Assembly (NCBI GenBank): GCA_947501615.1
Contig: CANMWK010000017.1
Coordinates: 23,964 to 87,963 of the forward strand
Source of the DNA: an uncultured Tenacibaculum sp.
GTDB taxonomy: Bacteria > Bacteroidota > Bacteroidia > Flavobacteriales > Flavobacteriaceae
Direction: 5' to 3'
Length of the DNA stretch: 64,000 nt
In this document: positions 18,093-27,603 of the stretch, in pieces
Layout of the letters: every line of letters starts with the position of its first letter
How positions within the stretch are numbered: position 1 is the stretch's first letter
The notes under the pieces: model-generated
The model's database searches: none
What the model saw: the letters and a program-made list of their open reading frames with translations, nothing else
Told to the model about the DNA's origin: nothing
Made by a program: the position numbers and the translations under genes

Positions 18093-20033
18093 ATGAAACC
18101 TACATTCTTATACGTTCTCATTTTTCTAACATGTTTCTCATGTTCAAAAGATGAAGTTATTGATGTAGGGCAAGGAGAAGAAGTTGTAACTCCTGATGAA
18201 CCTGTAAGTACTAAACCTTGTGATTTTGACTTAAAAAATATTAGTCCAAATACTAAAATCACAATCAACTGTGTATTAGACCTAAAAGGAGAAACAATAA
18301 ACCTTCCTTCTGGTATTGAATTAGCTTTTGATAAAGGACAAATTATTAATGGTACACTTAACTTTGAAGCCAATGGAAAAATAGACGGAGAACTTTTAAA
18401 TAGTTCTATAACTATTTCTGGTGATGTTAGTTTAATTAAAGAAACTTTTATTTTTAAACCAAGCCAATGGAAAAATATTGTTCAAGGTGCTATTGATTAT
18501 AATGTTGCTTTAGACAATACTAAAAATTTCGAAGAGCTTTTATTTTTTATCTCAAGTTTAGGCGGGAAAACTTTTGAAGTTGATGAGTTTGACGCTTTTT
18601 TTGAAATTTCTACTGTAACAAGTACAACTAGCGATCAAAACTTTAGACCATCAAAAGAAGCAATTAACTTACCTTCTAATTTTCATTTAAAAATGACTGA
18701 TAAAACTTTTTTAAGAGTTTTTACTGCTCCTGATGATCGAAGAAATGGGACATTATTAGCTACGAGAGATGTTGATAATGTAAAAATATCTGGTGGTAAT
18801 TTAATTGGTGATGTATTGACTAGAAAGTACGTAGGAGATAATGAAGGTGATATTGGATCTCGTTTACTCATGGTAGTTGCTTCTCGTGGAATTGAAGTAG
18901 ATCAGGTATTTTTTGAGCATGGTTCTGCTGGAGGGGTTGATATTCACTCGTTGGGCTTCCCTTTTAATCCTGATTATATCCCTTCAGAAAACATTCTTGT
19001 AAAAAATTGTACTTTTCAAAATATCAGACGAATGTCTACTATAATTACTGACGGTAACAATATCAAAGTAATTGGGAATACCTATATCAATACTGGCCAA
19101 CCCATAGGAAATGATCCTGTTGGCGGGAATGTTGGTTATGCTATTAATATTGAAACATTTAGACGCAGAGACGACAATGGAAACTTACTCGAATATCAAC
19201 GTGTTACAAATGTAGAAGTTAAAGATAATATAGAAAAAAATAGTAGAGTTGGTTTTTTACTTGTTTTAGGTAGTAGTAATGTAATTGCTGAAAACAACAC
19301 TGTTGAAACAAGAATGGCTTTTAATTTTAGTAATGGTATACGCTTTAGTGGTAATCAATTTAATGGTAAGCCTAATGAAGATCAAAACTTCGCCATTTTT
19401 GGTGCTGGAGAACAAAGCGAATTTACATTTGACAACGAAATAAACGATAATACTATAAACGGTAATTACGGTACTGGTATTTCTCTTTTAACTCAAAAAT
19501 GTAAGATTTACGGAAATACAATTAAAAATGTAGCTTCAGGTATTCAGCTAATTAGATCAGAAACTTTAGATGTATACGACAATAACATCAGTGTATCAAA
19601 CATCGGTGTTTTTGCTAATAGTACTCATTTAAATTCTGTTAATATACATAACAATACTATTACTTCTGAAAGGTTTTATGTAAAGTTCACTAATGTTAAC
19701 TCAGATACAGCTCATTCTAATTTTAAGCTCAACATGAATAACAATATGTTTGTAAATACTGGTAAAGTAGAATTCATTAACACTTCTGGTATCACTTTCA
19801 ATGAAAATAATGTTTTAGGTGGAATCAGTTTAAAAAATAGTTTAGCAACTAAAATAATTGATAATAGAATAACACCAGAAAATAATCATGGTGTGTTATT
19901 ACAAGGTACACTTTCCAACGTCATGGTAAAAGATAATATAATTACCAAACCTACTTCAAATCAATTTGAATGTTTACGAAATGAAGCTACTGCTCAAAGT
20001 GAAACTACAATTACGAATAATTCTTGTAATTGA
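18093..20033 (+). CDS. Surface beta-helix lipoprotein 2 (tandem array)
   Basis: The start at 18093 gives the signal peptide MKPTFLYVLIFLTCFSC with lipobox Cys17 followed by SKDE; the ATG at 18060 would add 11 residues that in fact encode the shared leader motif. The 646-residue product aligns with array member 1 along its whole length: Cys-paired N-terminal domain, LLFFISSLGGKTFEVDEF segment, beta-helix with NIRRMSTIITDG and YAINIETFRRRDD. A 57-base stretch (18329-18385) is identical to 16337-16393 in member 1, pointing to recent duplication or gene conversion. Function unknown, surface exposure likely. Confidence 0.85.
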   Translation: MKPTFLYVLIFLTCFSCSKDEVIDVGQGEEVVTPDEPVSTKPCDFDLKNISPNTKITINCVLDLKGETINLPSGIELAFDKGQIINGTLNFEANGKIDGELLNSSITISGDVSLIKETFIFKPSQWKNIVQGAIDYNVALDNTKNFEELLFFISSLGGKTFEVDEFDAFFEISTVTSTTSDQNFRPSKEAINLPSNFHLKMTDKTFLRVFTAPDDRRNGTLLATRDVDNVKISGGNLIGDVLTRKYVGDNEGDIGSRLLMVVASRGIEVDQVFFEHGSAGGVDIHSLGFPFNPDYIPSENILVKNCTFQNIRRMSTIITDGNNIKVIGNTYINTGQPIGNDPVGGNVGYAINIETFRRRDDNGNLLEYQRVTNVEVKDNIEKNSRVGFLLVLGSSNVIAENNTVETRMAFNFSNGIRFSGNQFNGKPNEDQNFAIFGAGEQSEFTFDNEINDNTINGNYGTGISLLTQKCKIYGNTIKNVASGIQLIRSETLDVYDNNISVSNIGVFANSTHLNSVNIHNNTITSERFYVKFTNVNSDTAHSNFKLNMNNNMFVNTGKVEFINTSGITFNENNVLGGISLKNSLATKIIDNRITPENNHGVLLQGTLSNVMVKDNIITKPTSNQFECLRNEATAQSETTITNNSCN

Positions 20034-20055
20034 TCACTTCTTTAATTGAATTTGT

Positions 20056-20067
20056 ATAATCCCTAAA
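20056..20067 (+). promoter_or_regulatory. Shared leader motif, array gene 3
   Basis: ATAATCCCTAAA lies 9 bases before the ATG at 20077, in the same position as in array gene 2. Confidence 0.5.
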
Positions 20068-20076
20068 GATAAAACC

Positions 20077-22101
20077 ATGAAATTTAAACTTTTTTACATT
20101 ATAATTTTTATAATATGTTTTTCATGCTCTAAAGATCAAGCTATTGATGTAGGGCAAGGAGAAGAAATTATAATTCCTGAAGAACCTGTAAGTACTGAAC
20201 CTTGTGATTTTGATTTAAAAAACATTAGCCCAAACACCAAAATCACTATTAATTGTGTCTTAGATTTAAAAGGAGAAACAGTAAACCTTCCTTCTGGTGT
20301 TGAATTAGCTTTTGATAACGGAAAAATTATCAATGGTAGCCTTAATTTTGAAGCAAACGGAAAGATTGATGGAGCATTATTAAACAGTAATTTAAGTATT
20401 GAAGGCGATGTTGCATTAAACAGTGAAGTATTTAATTTTGTCACCAACAAATGGGAGATTACAGAAGGACAAACTTCAGATGAAATTGCTGAACAAAATA
20501 AAATTAATCTTCAAAAAGTCATTGACTTAACTAAAAAAATGGGCGCAACGGTTTTTAATATCGATAAGCTAGATGCCTATTTTAAAATTGGTGTTGAGCA
20601 AGGTGGTAGAGGGTTAGATGCAGATGCTATTCACTTACCTTCTAATTTCCATTTAAAAATGACGGATAATACGTTTTTAAGAGTACAACCTTTTAAAATT
20701 CCATGGGGAGTATTACTTTCTATCTTTGAAAAGAAAGACGTAAAAGTTACAGGAGGAAATTTGATTGGAGATCGTTTTGAGCATGATTATAGTCCATATA
20801 ACGATATGCATGGTATAGCAAGAAATACTCATGAATGGCCAACCTTAGTAACCATAGCTGGCTCTGAGAACATTACAATAGATCAAATAAATTTAAAAGC
20901 TTCTACTGGAGATTGTTTAGTTATCGGTGCTGTTGGAGATGAAGGAAATAGAACAAATCCAAATGCTTTGTGGAATAAGAATATTATCATTGAAAATAGT
21001 ATTATTGATGAAGGAAGAAGAAATAACATTAGTGTTACAGATGGAGAAGATATTATTATCAGAAATAATCAAATTATCAATACTGGGTTAGGTGAAGTTT
21101 TAAGAGATGGTAATGGAGCTATAATTTATAATTCCTCTGGAACAAATCCTAAATATGGAATAGATGTTGAACCTTATGTAGAGTTTAGTAGCTTTACTAA
21201 AGATTCTGCTATTAGATATGAATGGGTAGAAAATGTATCAATAGAAAATAATACATTTACCAACAATCAAAATGGAAGTATTATCGTTTTCATTGGTGAT
21301 AATATAAAAATTGATGGAAATACTTCTGACCATTCTATAGCCTTACGCCAAACCGCTGGAAGCTCTATTACTAATAACATTATAGAAGCCCGTGATAACG
21401 TAGCGGGTAGTAGAATTGGTATACAAACTAGTGATGCTAGATTCTACACTGATTTTGTTGGGGGTAACTTACAACAATATGCATTAAACAATAATGTCAT
21501 TAATAATACAGTAAAAGACTTTGCTACAGGAATTAAATTATTTGGTGGTAAAGCCAATGTTACTCAAAATAATGTAATTGATTGTAAGGCTAGTTTAATT
21601 GTTGAAAAAGCTGAAAATATTGAGATTTTTGAAAACACCTATACAAGTTCCCTGCCAAACAGCATAGGAATTATATTTGGATTTTATAGCGATAACGTTA
21701 AAATTCATGATGAAAAAGTAGATGTTCAAGGACGCTTTTTATTTGTTAATGGTTACAATAGACCAATCCCTAATTTAACAAATAACTTATCAGCTTATAC
21801 TTCTGAAATTTCTAATTGTGAATTAAATGGGAAGAAAACTTCTCGCATTTTCAATGCCGTTGGTTTACACTTAATCAACAATACGCTTAATACTGGTTTA
21901 GAAATTATTAAAAGTGATGGTATTAAATTTAATCAAAATACTATTAGTGCTACTAATGTAAACGGACTTGTTTTAGATGAAAGTATTAATACAACTATAC
22001 TTAATAATAATTTCACTTTAACAGACTCTTACGAAACTATTGAAATTAAAAATGAGCCTTCTGGTGCAAATAATACTGTTAATGAAAATATTAGAAATTG
22101 A
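20077..22101 (+). CDS. Surface beta-helix lipoprotein 3 (tandem array)
   Basis: The 674-residue lipoprotein has lipobox CFSC (Cys18) followed by SKDQ. Its first ~110 residues are nearly the same as in member 2, but from the Trp segment (KWEITEGQ) onward it follows the second sub-type shared with members 4 and 5: LTKKMGATVFNIDKLDAYF, then a GDRFEHDY...THEW motif at about residues 235-260, STGDC, RRNNISVTDG and YGIDVE. The rest is beta-helix rungs rich in Asn. The switch from a sub-type A-like head to a sub-type B body suggests recombination between array members. Largest of the five. Confidence 0.85.
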   Translation: MKFKLFYIIIFIICFSCSKDQAIDVGQGEEIIIPEEPVSTEPCDFDLKNISPNTKITINCVLDLKGETVNLPSGVELAFDNGKIINGSLNFEANGKIDGALLNSNLSIEGDVALNSEVFNFVTNKWEITEGQTSDEIAEQNKINLQKVIDLTKKMGATVFNIDKLDAYFKIGVEQGGRGLDADAIHLPSNFHLKMTDNTFLRVQPFKIPWGVLLSIFEKKDVKVTGGNLIGDRFEHDYSPYNDMHGIARNTHEWPTLVTIAGSENITIDQINLKASTGDCLVIGAVGDEGNRTNPNALWNKNIIIENSIIDEGRRNNISVTDGEDIIIRNNQIINTGLGEVLRDGNGAIIYNSSGTNPKYGIDVEPYVEFSSFTKDSAIRYEWVENVSIENNTFTNNQNGSIIVFIGDNIKIDGNTSDHSIALRQTAGSSITNNIIEARDNVAGSRIGIQTSDARFYTDFVGGNLQQYALNNNVINNTVKDFATGIKLFGGKANVTQNNVIDCKASLIVEKAENIEIFENTYTSSLPNSIGIIFGFYSDNVKIHDEKVDVQGRFLFVNGYNRPIPNLTNNLSAYTSEISNCELNGKKTSRIFNAVGLHLINNTLNTGLEIIKSDGIKFNQNTISATNVNGLVLDESINTTILNNNFTLTDSYETIEIKNEPSGANNTVNENIRN

Positions 22102-22158
22102 TTAATAATATTATTTGATGCTTAAATAATGTTTACCATATGAAAACAACTTGAAATA

Positions 22159-24078
22159 ATGGAAAATAATTTAAAACTAATCTTATTTTTTTCTTTAACT
22201 TCAATCCTTATTTTCATTTCTTCTTGTTCAAAAAAAGAAGAAATAATTATTCCAGGTGAAGAAGTTATAGACGAAAACCCTAACAATACTACAAACCCTT
22301 GTCAATTTCAGCTTTCTTCTATAAACTCTGGAGATACTATAACCCTAGATTGTTTATTAGACTTACAGGGAAACACTTTTGTAGTTCCTGAAAATGTAAC
22401 TTTTGCTTATGACCAAGGTGATATTACCAATGGAACATTAATTTTCTCTGGAGAAAACAATAAAATAGATGGTAAATTATTAAATGCATCTTTAACATTG
22501 AAGGGTACTGTTACTTTAATTGACCCTGCGTTTGATTTTTTTCCAGACAAGTGGGGAATTGTTCAAGGTGTAGTAAATAATGAAATTGCAGATAAAAATA
22601 GAAGTATTTTAAAATCAACAATTAAAAAAATAAAAGAATTAGGAGGAAATACTTTTAAAATTGATAAAATTGATGCTTATTTTAGAGTAGATAATTTACC
22701 TCCACAAACAACTCCTACTCAATTTGCAATTACTATTCCATCTGATTTTTCTTTGGAAATGACTGATAATACTCACTTAAGAATTCAACCAAATAATTTT
22801 AAACAACCTTCTTTATTATCCATTTTAGATGTAGATAATGTAAGTATAAGTGGTGGTATACTTCATGGAGAAAGAGATGAACATGATTATTCTGATGGTG
22901 GAACACATGAATGGGAAACATTAATAAGTATTAAAGCAGGTAGAAATATAAAAATTAACAATGTTACTATGATGGACTCTGCTGGTGATGGTATCGGTGT
23001 CTCTAACCTAGAACATGCTTTTAACCCTGGTTATAAACCTTCTATAGATGTTGTGATTTCAAACAACACGTTTATAAGGAATAGAAGAAATCAACTTTCT
23101 ATAACAGATGGAAGGCAAGTTTTGGTAGAAAATAACATTTTTATAGACGCAAGTATTCATACAGCAAAATCAAGAGGTACTGCACCTGGATTTGCTATAG
23201 ATGTAGAAGCAGTAAGAGGCAATAATCCTGCGGGTCCACAACAAATCGCACAAGACATTATTATTAGAGGTAACACAGAAAAAGGTAGTAGAATAGGTTC
23301 TTTTACTGTTCATACTGGCGATAGAGTTACTATTGAAGACAATAAATTAGAAAAATTCCTATCTTATTCAACTTCCATTGGTACTATTATTAAGAATAAT
23401 CATATTGAAGATTCTTCTGGTAGTTCAACTGGAACAGCAATATTTGCAGGGCGAAGTGATTTATTTGAAAGGAATTACGATAATAAGGTCTACGGAAATA
23501 CAATAGTGGGTTATACTACGGGTATTGAAGCTACAAATACTCGACTTGAAGTATATAAAAACACAATAATAAATAGTGCAAGTGCTATCCGATTAAAAGA
23601 TTTAAATCATTCTTCTATCTATAAAAATAATATTTCAAGTAATGTAGAAAGTAGTTCTGGTATTATTAGTCATACGGCTTCTAATTATATAAATGAAGTA
23701 GATATTCGTGATAATCGTATTGAAAATGGTGGAATTAGTTTTATTCGTCAAAACATACAACCTGACCAATCTGATTTTTCTTTTGATGTAACCAATAATA
23801 TTGTTACAAGAGATGGCGCAACAATAAGTGATTCTGTAGGTTTCAATTTAAAAAACAATACGTTTAACGATCGAATTCGCTTGGTTAATGCTAGAAATGG
23901 TACGATATCTGAAAACACGATTTCTTCCGAACTAGATGGAATCCGTATAGATAATGGATGTAGAGATATAAAAATATCCTCAAATACTATTAATTTTATA
24001 CGTAATTGCATATGGTATAATAATAATAATGATGCCACGAATATTGAAGAAATCAATAATGATTGTATCGTAAATTAA
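22159..24078 (+). CDS. Surface beta-helix lipoprotein 4 (tandem array)
   Basis: The 639-residue lipoprotein is the most divergent member. The signal peptide ends SSC (Cys23) followed by SKKEE; the N-terminal domain keeps both Cys (NPCQFQL and LDCLLDL) but differs in most other residues. The body is sub-type B: KWGIVQG, GERDEHDY...THEW, SAGDGIG, RRNQLSITDG and FAIDVE, followed by beta-helix rungs. It alone lacks the ATAATCCC leader motif, so its expression may differ from that of its neighbours. Function unknown. Confidence 0.85.
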   Translation: MENNLKLILFFSLTSILIFISSCSKKEEIIIPGEEVIDENPNNTTNPCQFQLSSINSGDTITLDCLLDLQGNTFVVPENVTFAYDQGDITNGTLIFSGENNKIDGKLLNASLTLKGTVTLIDPAFDFFPDKWGIVQGVVNNEIADKNRSILKSTIKKIKELGGNTFKIDKIDAYFRVDNLPPQTTPTQFAITIPSDFSLEMTDNTHLRIQPNNFKQPSLLSILDVDNVSISGGILHGERDEHDYSDGGTHEWETLISIKAGRNIKINNVTMMDSAGDGIGVSNLEHAFNPGYKPSIDVVISNNTFIRNRRNQLSITDGRQVLVENNIFIDASIHTAKSRGTAPGFAIDVEAVRGNNPAGPQQIAQDIIIRGNTEKGSRIGSFTVHTGDRVTIEDNKLEKFLSYSTSIGTIIKNNHIEDSSGSSTGTAIFAGRSDLFERNYDNKVYGNTIVGYTTGIEATNTRLEVYKNTIINSASAIRLKDLNHSSIYKNNISSNVESSSGIISHTASNYINEVDIRDNRIENGGISFIRQNIQPDQSDFSFDVTNNIVTRDGATISDSVGFNLKNNTFNDRIRLVNARNGTISENTISSELDGIRIDNGCRDIKISSNTINFIRNCIWYNNNNDATNIEEINNDCIVN

Positions 24079-24154
24079 TAGATTTTCTTTCCACAAAAAG
24101 AGCCAAACACACATAAAACAAATTAATCAATAAATAAAACATATTTAACCAATA

Positions 24155-24166
24155 ATAATCCCAAAA
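24155..24166 (+). promoter_or_regulatory. Shared leader motif, array gene 5
   Basis: ATAATCCCAAAA directly precedes the ATG at 24167, with the same core and the same place as upstream of array gene 1. Confidence 0.5.
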
Positions 24167-26089
24167 ATGAAACTTAAGTATAGCTATTTTTATCTTATCG
24201 TTTTTATGCTACTACTTTCTTGTTCAAAAGATGAAGTTGTTAATCTTGGTCCAGAAGATATGGATAATACTGAACCCGATGAAGTAGTTAATGTAGAGCC
24301 ATGTGATTTTACATTAAACAACCTTAGCCCTAATACTAAACTCACCATTAATTGCACATTAGATCTTAAAGGTGAAACCATTAACCTTCCTGAAGGTATT
24401 GAATTAAATTATGATAAAGGAAACATCACCAATGGTACTTTAAATTTTAGTACTAACGGAAAAATTGATGGTGAACTATTAAATAGTGGTTTGGACATTC
24501 AAGGAGAAGTTATGTTGATTAAAGAGGTTTTTAATTTTTCTCCTAAAAAATGGGAAATTACTGAAGGAGAAATCTCAGATGAAATAGCTCTTCAGAATAA
24601 AAACACGATACAAGATGTAGTTAACTTAACTAAAAAAATGGGAGCTACAACATTCAAAATAGATAAATTGGATGTTTATTTTTATGTTGGTTCCAGAGAA
24701 ATTGGCGCAACAGTTAGAGGTCCTGGTTATAGTGATGCTAGAAACGCTTTAACTATTCCTGGCGATTTCAATTTCATGATGAGTGATAATACTCATATAA
24801 GAGTACAACCTAATTTCCATAAACAGTATGCCCTTGTTGCAGTAACAGATGGAGCTTCAAATATTGTAGTTTCTGGAGGAAATTTGTATGGAGACAGAGA
24901 TACGCATGACTACGACACAGTAGATTCTACACATGAATGGGGTCATGTATTTATGATTGCAGGTGCTACTAATGTTACCTTAAAAAACATTATTATGAAA
25001 AATGGAAGTGGTGATGGTCTTGATATCAGATCTAATGTAACTAGTCAACACGAAGGACATGTTTCACCATATAATGTTTTAGTCCAAAATTGCACATTTG
25101 ATAGTAACCGTAGAAATAATGTTTCTATCACTGATGGGCATAATATTACCATCGACAACAATTTATTTTTAAATGCTGGTGTTGATACACAAAAATCAAA
25201 AGGAACTGCACCAAGGTATGGTTTAGATGTTGAAGAAGTTTATTTTGAAGATGCCTTTGACATCACTATTAGTAATAACACAGAAAGAGGGAGTGCTAAT
25301 GGTTCTTTTTTAGTAGCCATAGGATATGATGTAACCATAGAAGGAAATACAGCAGAAACTCCAATGGGGTACGGAAAAGGAACGGGTATAATTATTAGAA
25401 ATAACACCTTAAATGCAAATACTGAAAATCAGGTGAACGGAACTGGTATTTTTTGTGGTAGAAACGATGTTGTCGATAATTTTAATAATAAGGTATATGG
25501 CAACACGATTAATAATTATTCTACTGGAATTTATTTAGAAGGAAAGGAACTAGAAATTAATGATAACATCATTAACAACTGTAAAACAGGTATCCGATCT
25601 AGAGGAATCACAAAATCTATTATAGCTAAAAATAAAATTGAAAGTTCATTATCAGATAGTAATGGTATAACTGGTGGTAAATGGTTAGATGAAGTAGAAA
25701 TAACTGAAAATACCGTAAATGTAAATAGAAAGTCTTTTGCCTTAACTGATCTTAATACTGAGAGTGACCACTCTGCATATACTTTTGAAGTAAATAATAA
25801 TAATTTTAGATCCAACGGAACACCTTCTTTTAGTAATGTTACTGGTGCATTTTTTTCTGGGAATACTGTATTTAGTGGTATTGAAGTTTTCAGTTCAAAA
25901 GATCTCACTATGAATTCGAACACAATTAATTCTTCCAATGAACATGGAATTTATATTAGGAAAGAGAATTTTAATATTCATTTGAAGCAAAATACCATTA
26001 CTGTACCAAGCAATTTTAATTGTATCGAAATTCAAGCCGAAACTAATCCGTCTGAAGTACATATAACAGATAACGATTGTACAAATTAG
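24167..26089 (+). CDS. Surface beta-helix lipoprotein 5 (tandem array)
   Basis: The 640-residue lipoprotein has a lipobox LLSC (Cys19) followed by SKDE. It has the Cys-paired N-terminal domain (PCDFTLNN, INCTLDLKG), then a sub-type B body: KWEITEGE, LTKKMGATTFKIDKLDVYF, GDRDTHDY...THEWG, GSGDGLDI, RRNNVSITDG and YGLDVEE, followed by beta-helix rungs to the C terminus ending in a final Cys, as in members 1, 2 and 4. It ends the array; a strong terminator follows at 26106-26142. Function unknown. Confidence 0.85.
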   Translation: MKLKYSYFYLIVFMLLLSCSKDEVVNLGPEDMDNTEPDEVVNVEPCDFTLNNLSPNTKLTINCTLDLKGETINLPEGIELNYDKGNITNGTLNFSTNGKIDGELLNSGLDIQGEVMLIKEVFNFSPKKWEITEGEISDEIALQNKNTIQDVVNLTKKMGATTFKIDKLDVYFYVGSREIGATVRGPGYSDARNALTIPGDFNFMMSDNTHIRVQPNFHKQYALVAVTDGASNIVVSGGNLYGDRDTHDYDTVDSTHEWGHVFMIAGATNVTLKNIIMKNGSGDGLDIRSNVTSQHEGHVSPYNVLVQNCTFDSNRRNNVSITDGHNITIDNNLFLNAGVDTQKSKGTAPRYGLDVEEVYFEDAFDITISNNTERGSANGSFLVAIGYDVTIEGNTAETPMGYGKGTGIIIRNNTLNANTENQVNGTGIFCGRNDVVDNFNNKVYGNTINNYSTGIYLEGKELEINDNIINNCKTGIRSRGITKSIIAKNKIESSLSDSNGITGGKWLDEVEITENTVNVNRKSFALTDLNTESDHSAYTFEVNNNNFRSNGTPSFSNVTGAFFSGNTVFSGIEVFSSKDLTMNSNTINSSNEHGIYIRKENFNIHLKQNTITVPSNFNCIEIQAETNPSEVHITDNDCTN

Positions 26090-26105
26090 AAAGAAATATT
26101 TATTA

Positions 26106-26142
26106 AAAAAAGCTGTTTTTCGTTTTGAAAAACAGCTTTTTT
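26106..26142 (+). terminator. Terminator closing the beta-helix array
   Basis: Arms 26106-26121 and 26127-26142 form a 16-bp stem (core AGCTGTTTTTC) with a 5-base loop and T-rich end. Confidence 0.85.
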
Positions 26143-26301
26143 TTATCTTTTTAGCAGCTAAAAACTTAGTTTTTTTGATACGATTTATGATTAAAAACTT
26201 CGTATAAATTAGTTGAATTATTTTTTCTTAATACAAGGCTAAAAAATAAAACATAGCTTTAGTTACGGTTTCTTTTTTAAACAAAGTAGAAAGGAAAAAG
26301 A

Positions 26302-26331
26302 AACGACTAATATGCGAAATTTTTAGTCGTT
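26302..26331 (-). terminator. Terminator after the GH16 gene
   Basis: AACGACTAA at 26302-26310 pairs with TTAGTCGTT at 26323-26331; on the minus strand the hairpin is followed by TCTTTTTCC, just past the stop codon of the GH16 gene. Confidence 0.65.
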
Positions 26332-26341
26332 AATCGTATGA

Positions 26342-27481
26342 CTACTGAATTACAATTTTTTCTACTTGTTTTAATCCATCTGTAGAAATTTCCATCACAT
26401 AAATTCCTGTACTCAACTTATCCGTATGCACAATGGTCGTTCCTAAAGAAGATTCTTTAACATTTACTAACTGGCCAGCTGTGTTAAAAATTTTAATTTG
26501 GGTAGACGATGAACTTTTATGATTAGGAATTTCAACAGTAAGTACTCCTTTTGATGAAGGATTTGGGTAAAATTTATATTGTAATGTTGATACATTTTCC
26601 GTTGAAAGTGTAGATTTATCAACTAATTTCCATGTTCTTACCCAGTCATAAAAAGTAGTTCTTTCTTCTTCAGAACCAGTCATACCTCCATCAGCAGGCA
26701 CAGGGTTCCAATTGTATGCTTCTGTAACTAACCTTAAATACATAGGTAAATTAAATTCAGATTTTGGAGTTATACTATATACCTCTTTCCCATCTAAAAA
26801 GAATAAGACCTCAGTAGGACTTTTCCACCACGCTCCATAAACATGGTAATCTTCCCATACTTTACCTGAAGCTAATTGTGCATTATCTCCTTGCGATCCT
26901 GTTGGGGTTTGCATACAAGACGTATTTCTACTGTGCGTATTAGAATGTATAGTTCTATCAAAACTAGAAGAACCTCCTCCAGTAATTTCTCCAACACATT
27001 CTTGAATATCTAACTCTGTAGTTCGTTTATCACATCCAGTAAACTCTTTAGTTCTATTAATTAACCAAAAAGTTGACGATAAAAAGGTTTTATTAGCTTT
27101 CATCCTAACTTCAAAATATTGCCCTACTTCTGCTCTATTCATAGACCAAATATTCCCTGCTCCATGAGTAAACGTTTCTCCATTAACAACCCGTGGAGAT
27201 GAGAACTGATAATTTGTGATTTTCAAATTATCATCACTAACCGATACTACATCTTTAACAAATAATGCTGGCGCACGACCAATCCAAGCAGCGGGGTCTG
27301 TATTCATCCATTTCGTTTCGTCAAGTGCTGTTCCTTCAAATTCATCGGAAAGATTATCAACTTTTGTCCAAGTTTTATCTGTTGAAGCATTAGGATCTTG
27401 TCCAGTCTCAAAAAAAGGCTGTTGTGCATGCATTTTAACACATAAAGCAAGTAATACTAAAAAGGTAGTTGATCTATTCAT
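26342..27481 (-). CDS. Secreted GH16 glycoside hydrolase (agarase/porphyranase-like) with T9SS sorting domain
   Basis: The 379-residue enzyme has a Sec signal peptide (to about residue 20), a GH16 catalytic domain (about 40-290) and a C-terminal type A sorting domain (about 300-379; YKFYPNPSSKG ... LSTGIYVMEI ... KIVIQ) that directs secretion by the type IX system. The catalytic signature E-L-D-I-Q-E is at 156-161, with Glu156 the likely nucleophile, Asp158 and Glu161 the acid/base pair. The strand GQYFEVRMKA and the closing TTFYDWVRTWKL are typical of GH16 enzymes acting on algal galactans; the substrate (agar, porphyran or another) cannot be fixed from sequence. It is transcribed toward the beta-helix array. 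Confidence 0.88.
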   Translation of the reverse strand: MNRSTTFLVLLALCVKMHAQQPFFETGQDPNASTDKTWTKVDNLSDEFEGTALDETKWMNTDPAAWIGRAPALFVKDVVSVSDDNLKITNYQFSSPRVVNGETFTHGAGNIWSMNRAEVGQYFEVRMKANKTFLSSTFWLINRTKEFTGCDKRTTELDIQECVGEITGGGSSSFDRTIHSNTHSRNTSCMQTPTGSQGDNAQLASGKVWEDYHVYGAWWKSPTEVLFFLDGKEVYSITPKSEFNLPMYLRLVTEAYNWNPVPADGGMTGSEEERTTFYDWVRTWKLVDKSTLSTENVSTLQYKFYPNPSSKGVLTVEIPNHKSSSSTQIKIFNTAGQLVNVKESSLGTTIVHTDKLSTGIYVMEISTDGLKQVEKIVIQ

Positions 27482-27603
27482 TTTTTATAGGATTATATTC
27501 AACCAATAACGTCAAAAACGTTATTAATATTTCAATACTGTTAAAATACTCAAAAAAACCTTCAAGTGGTTAACTCATATTTTTTATGTAATTTTATACC
27601 GCT

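Noticed and set aside
27505..27525. Operator AATAACGT/ACGTTATT upstream of the GH16 gene
   Set aside because: The inverted repeat is real but short and AT-rich, and no regulator can be linked to it.
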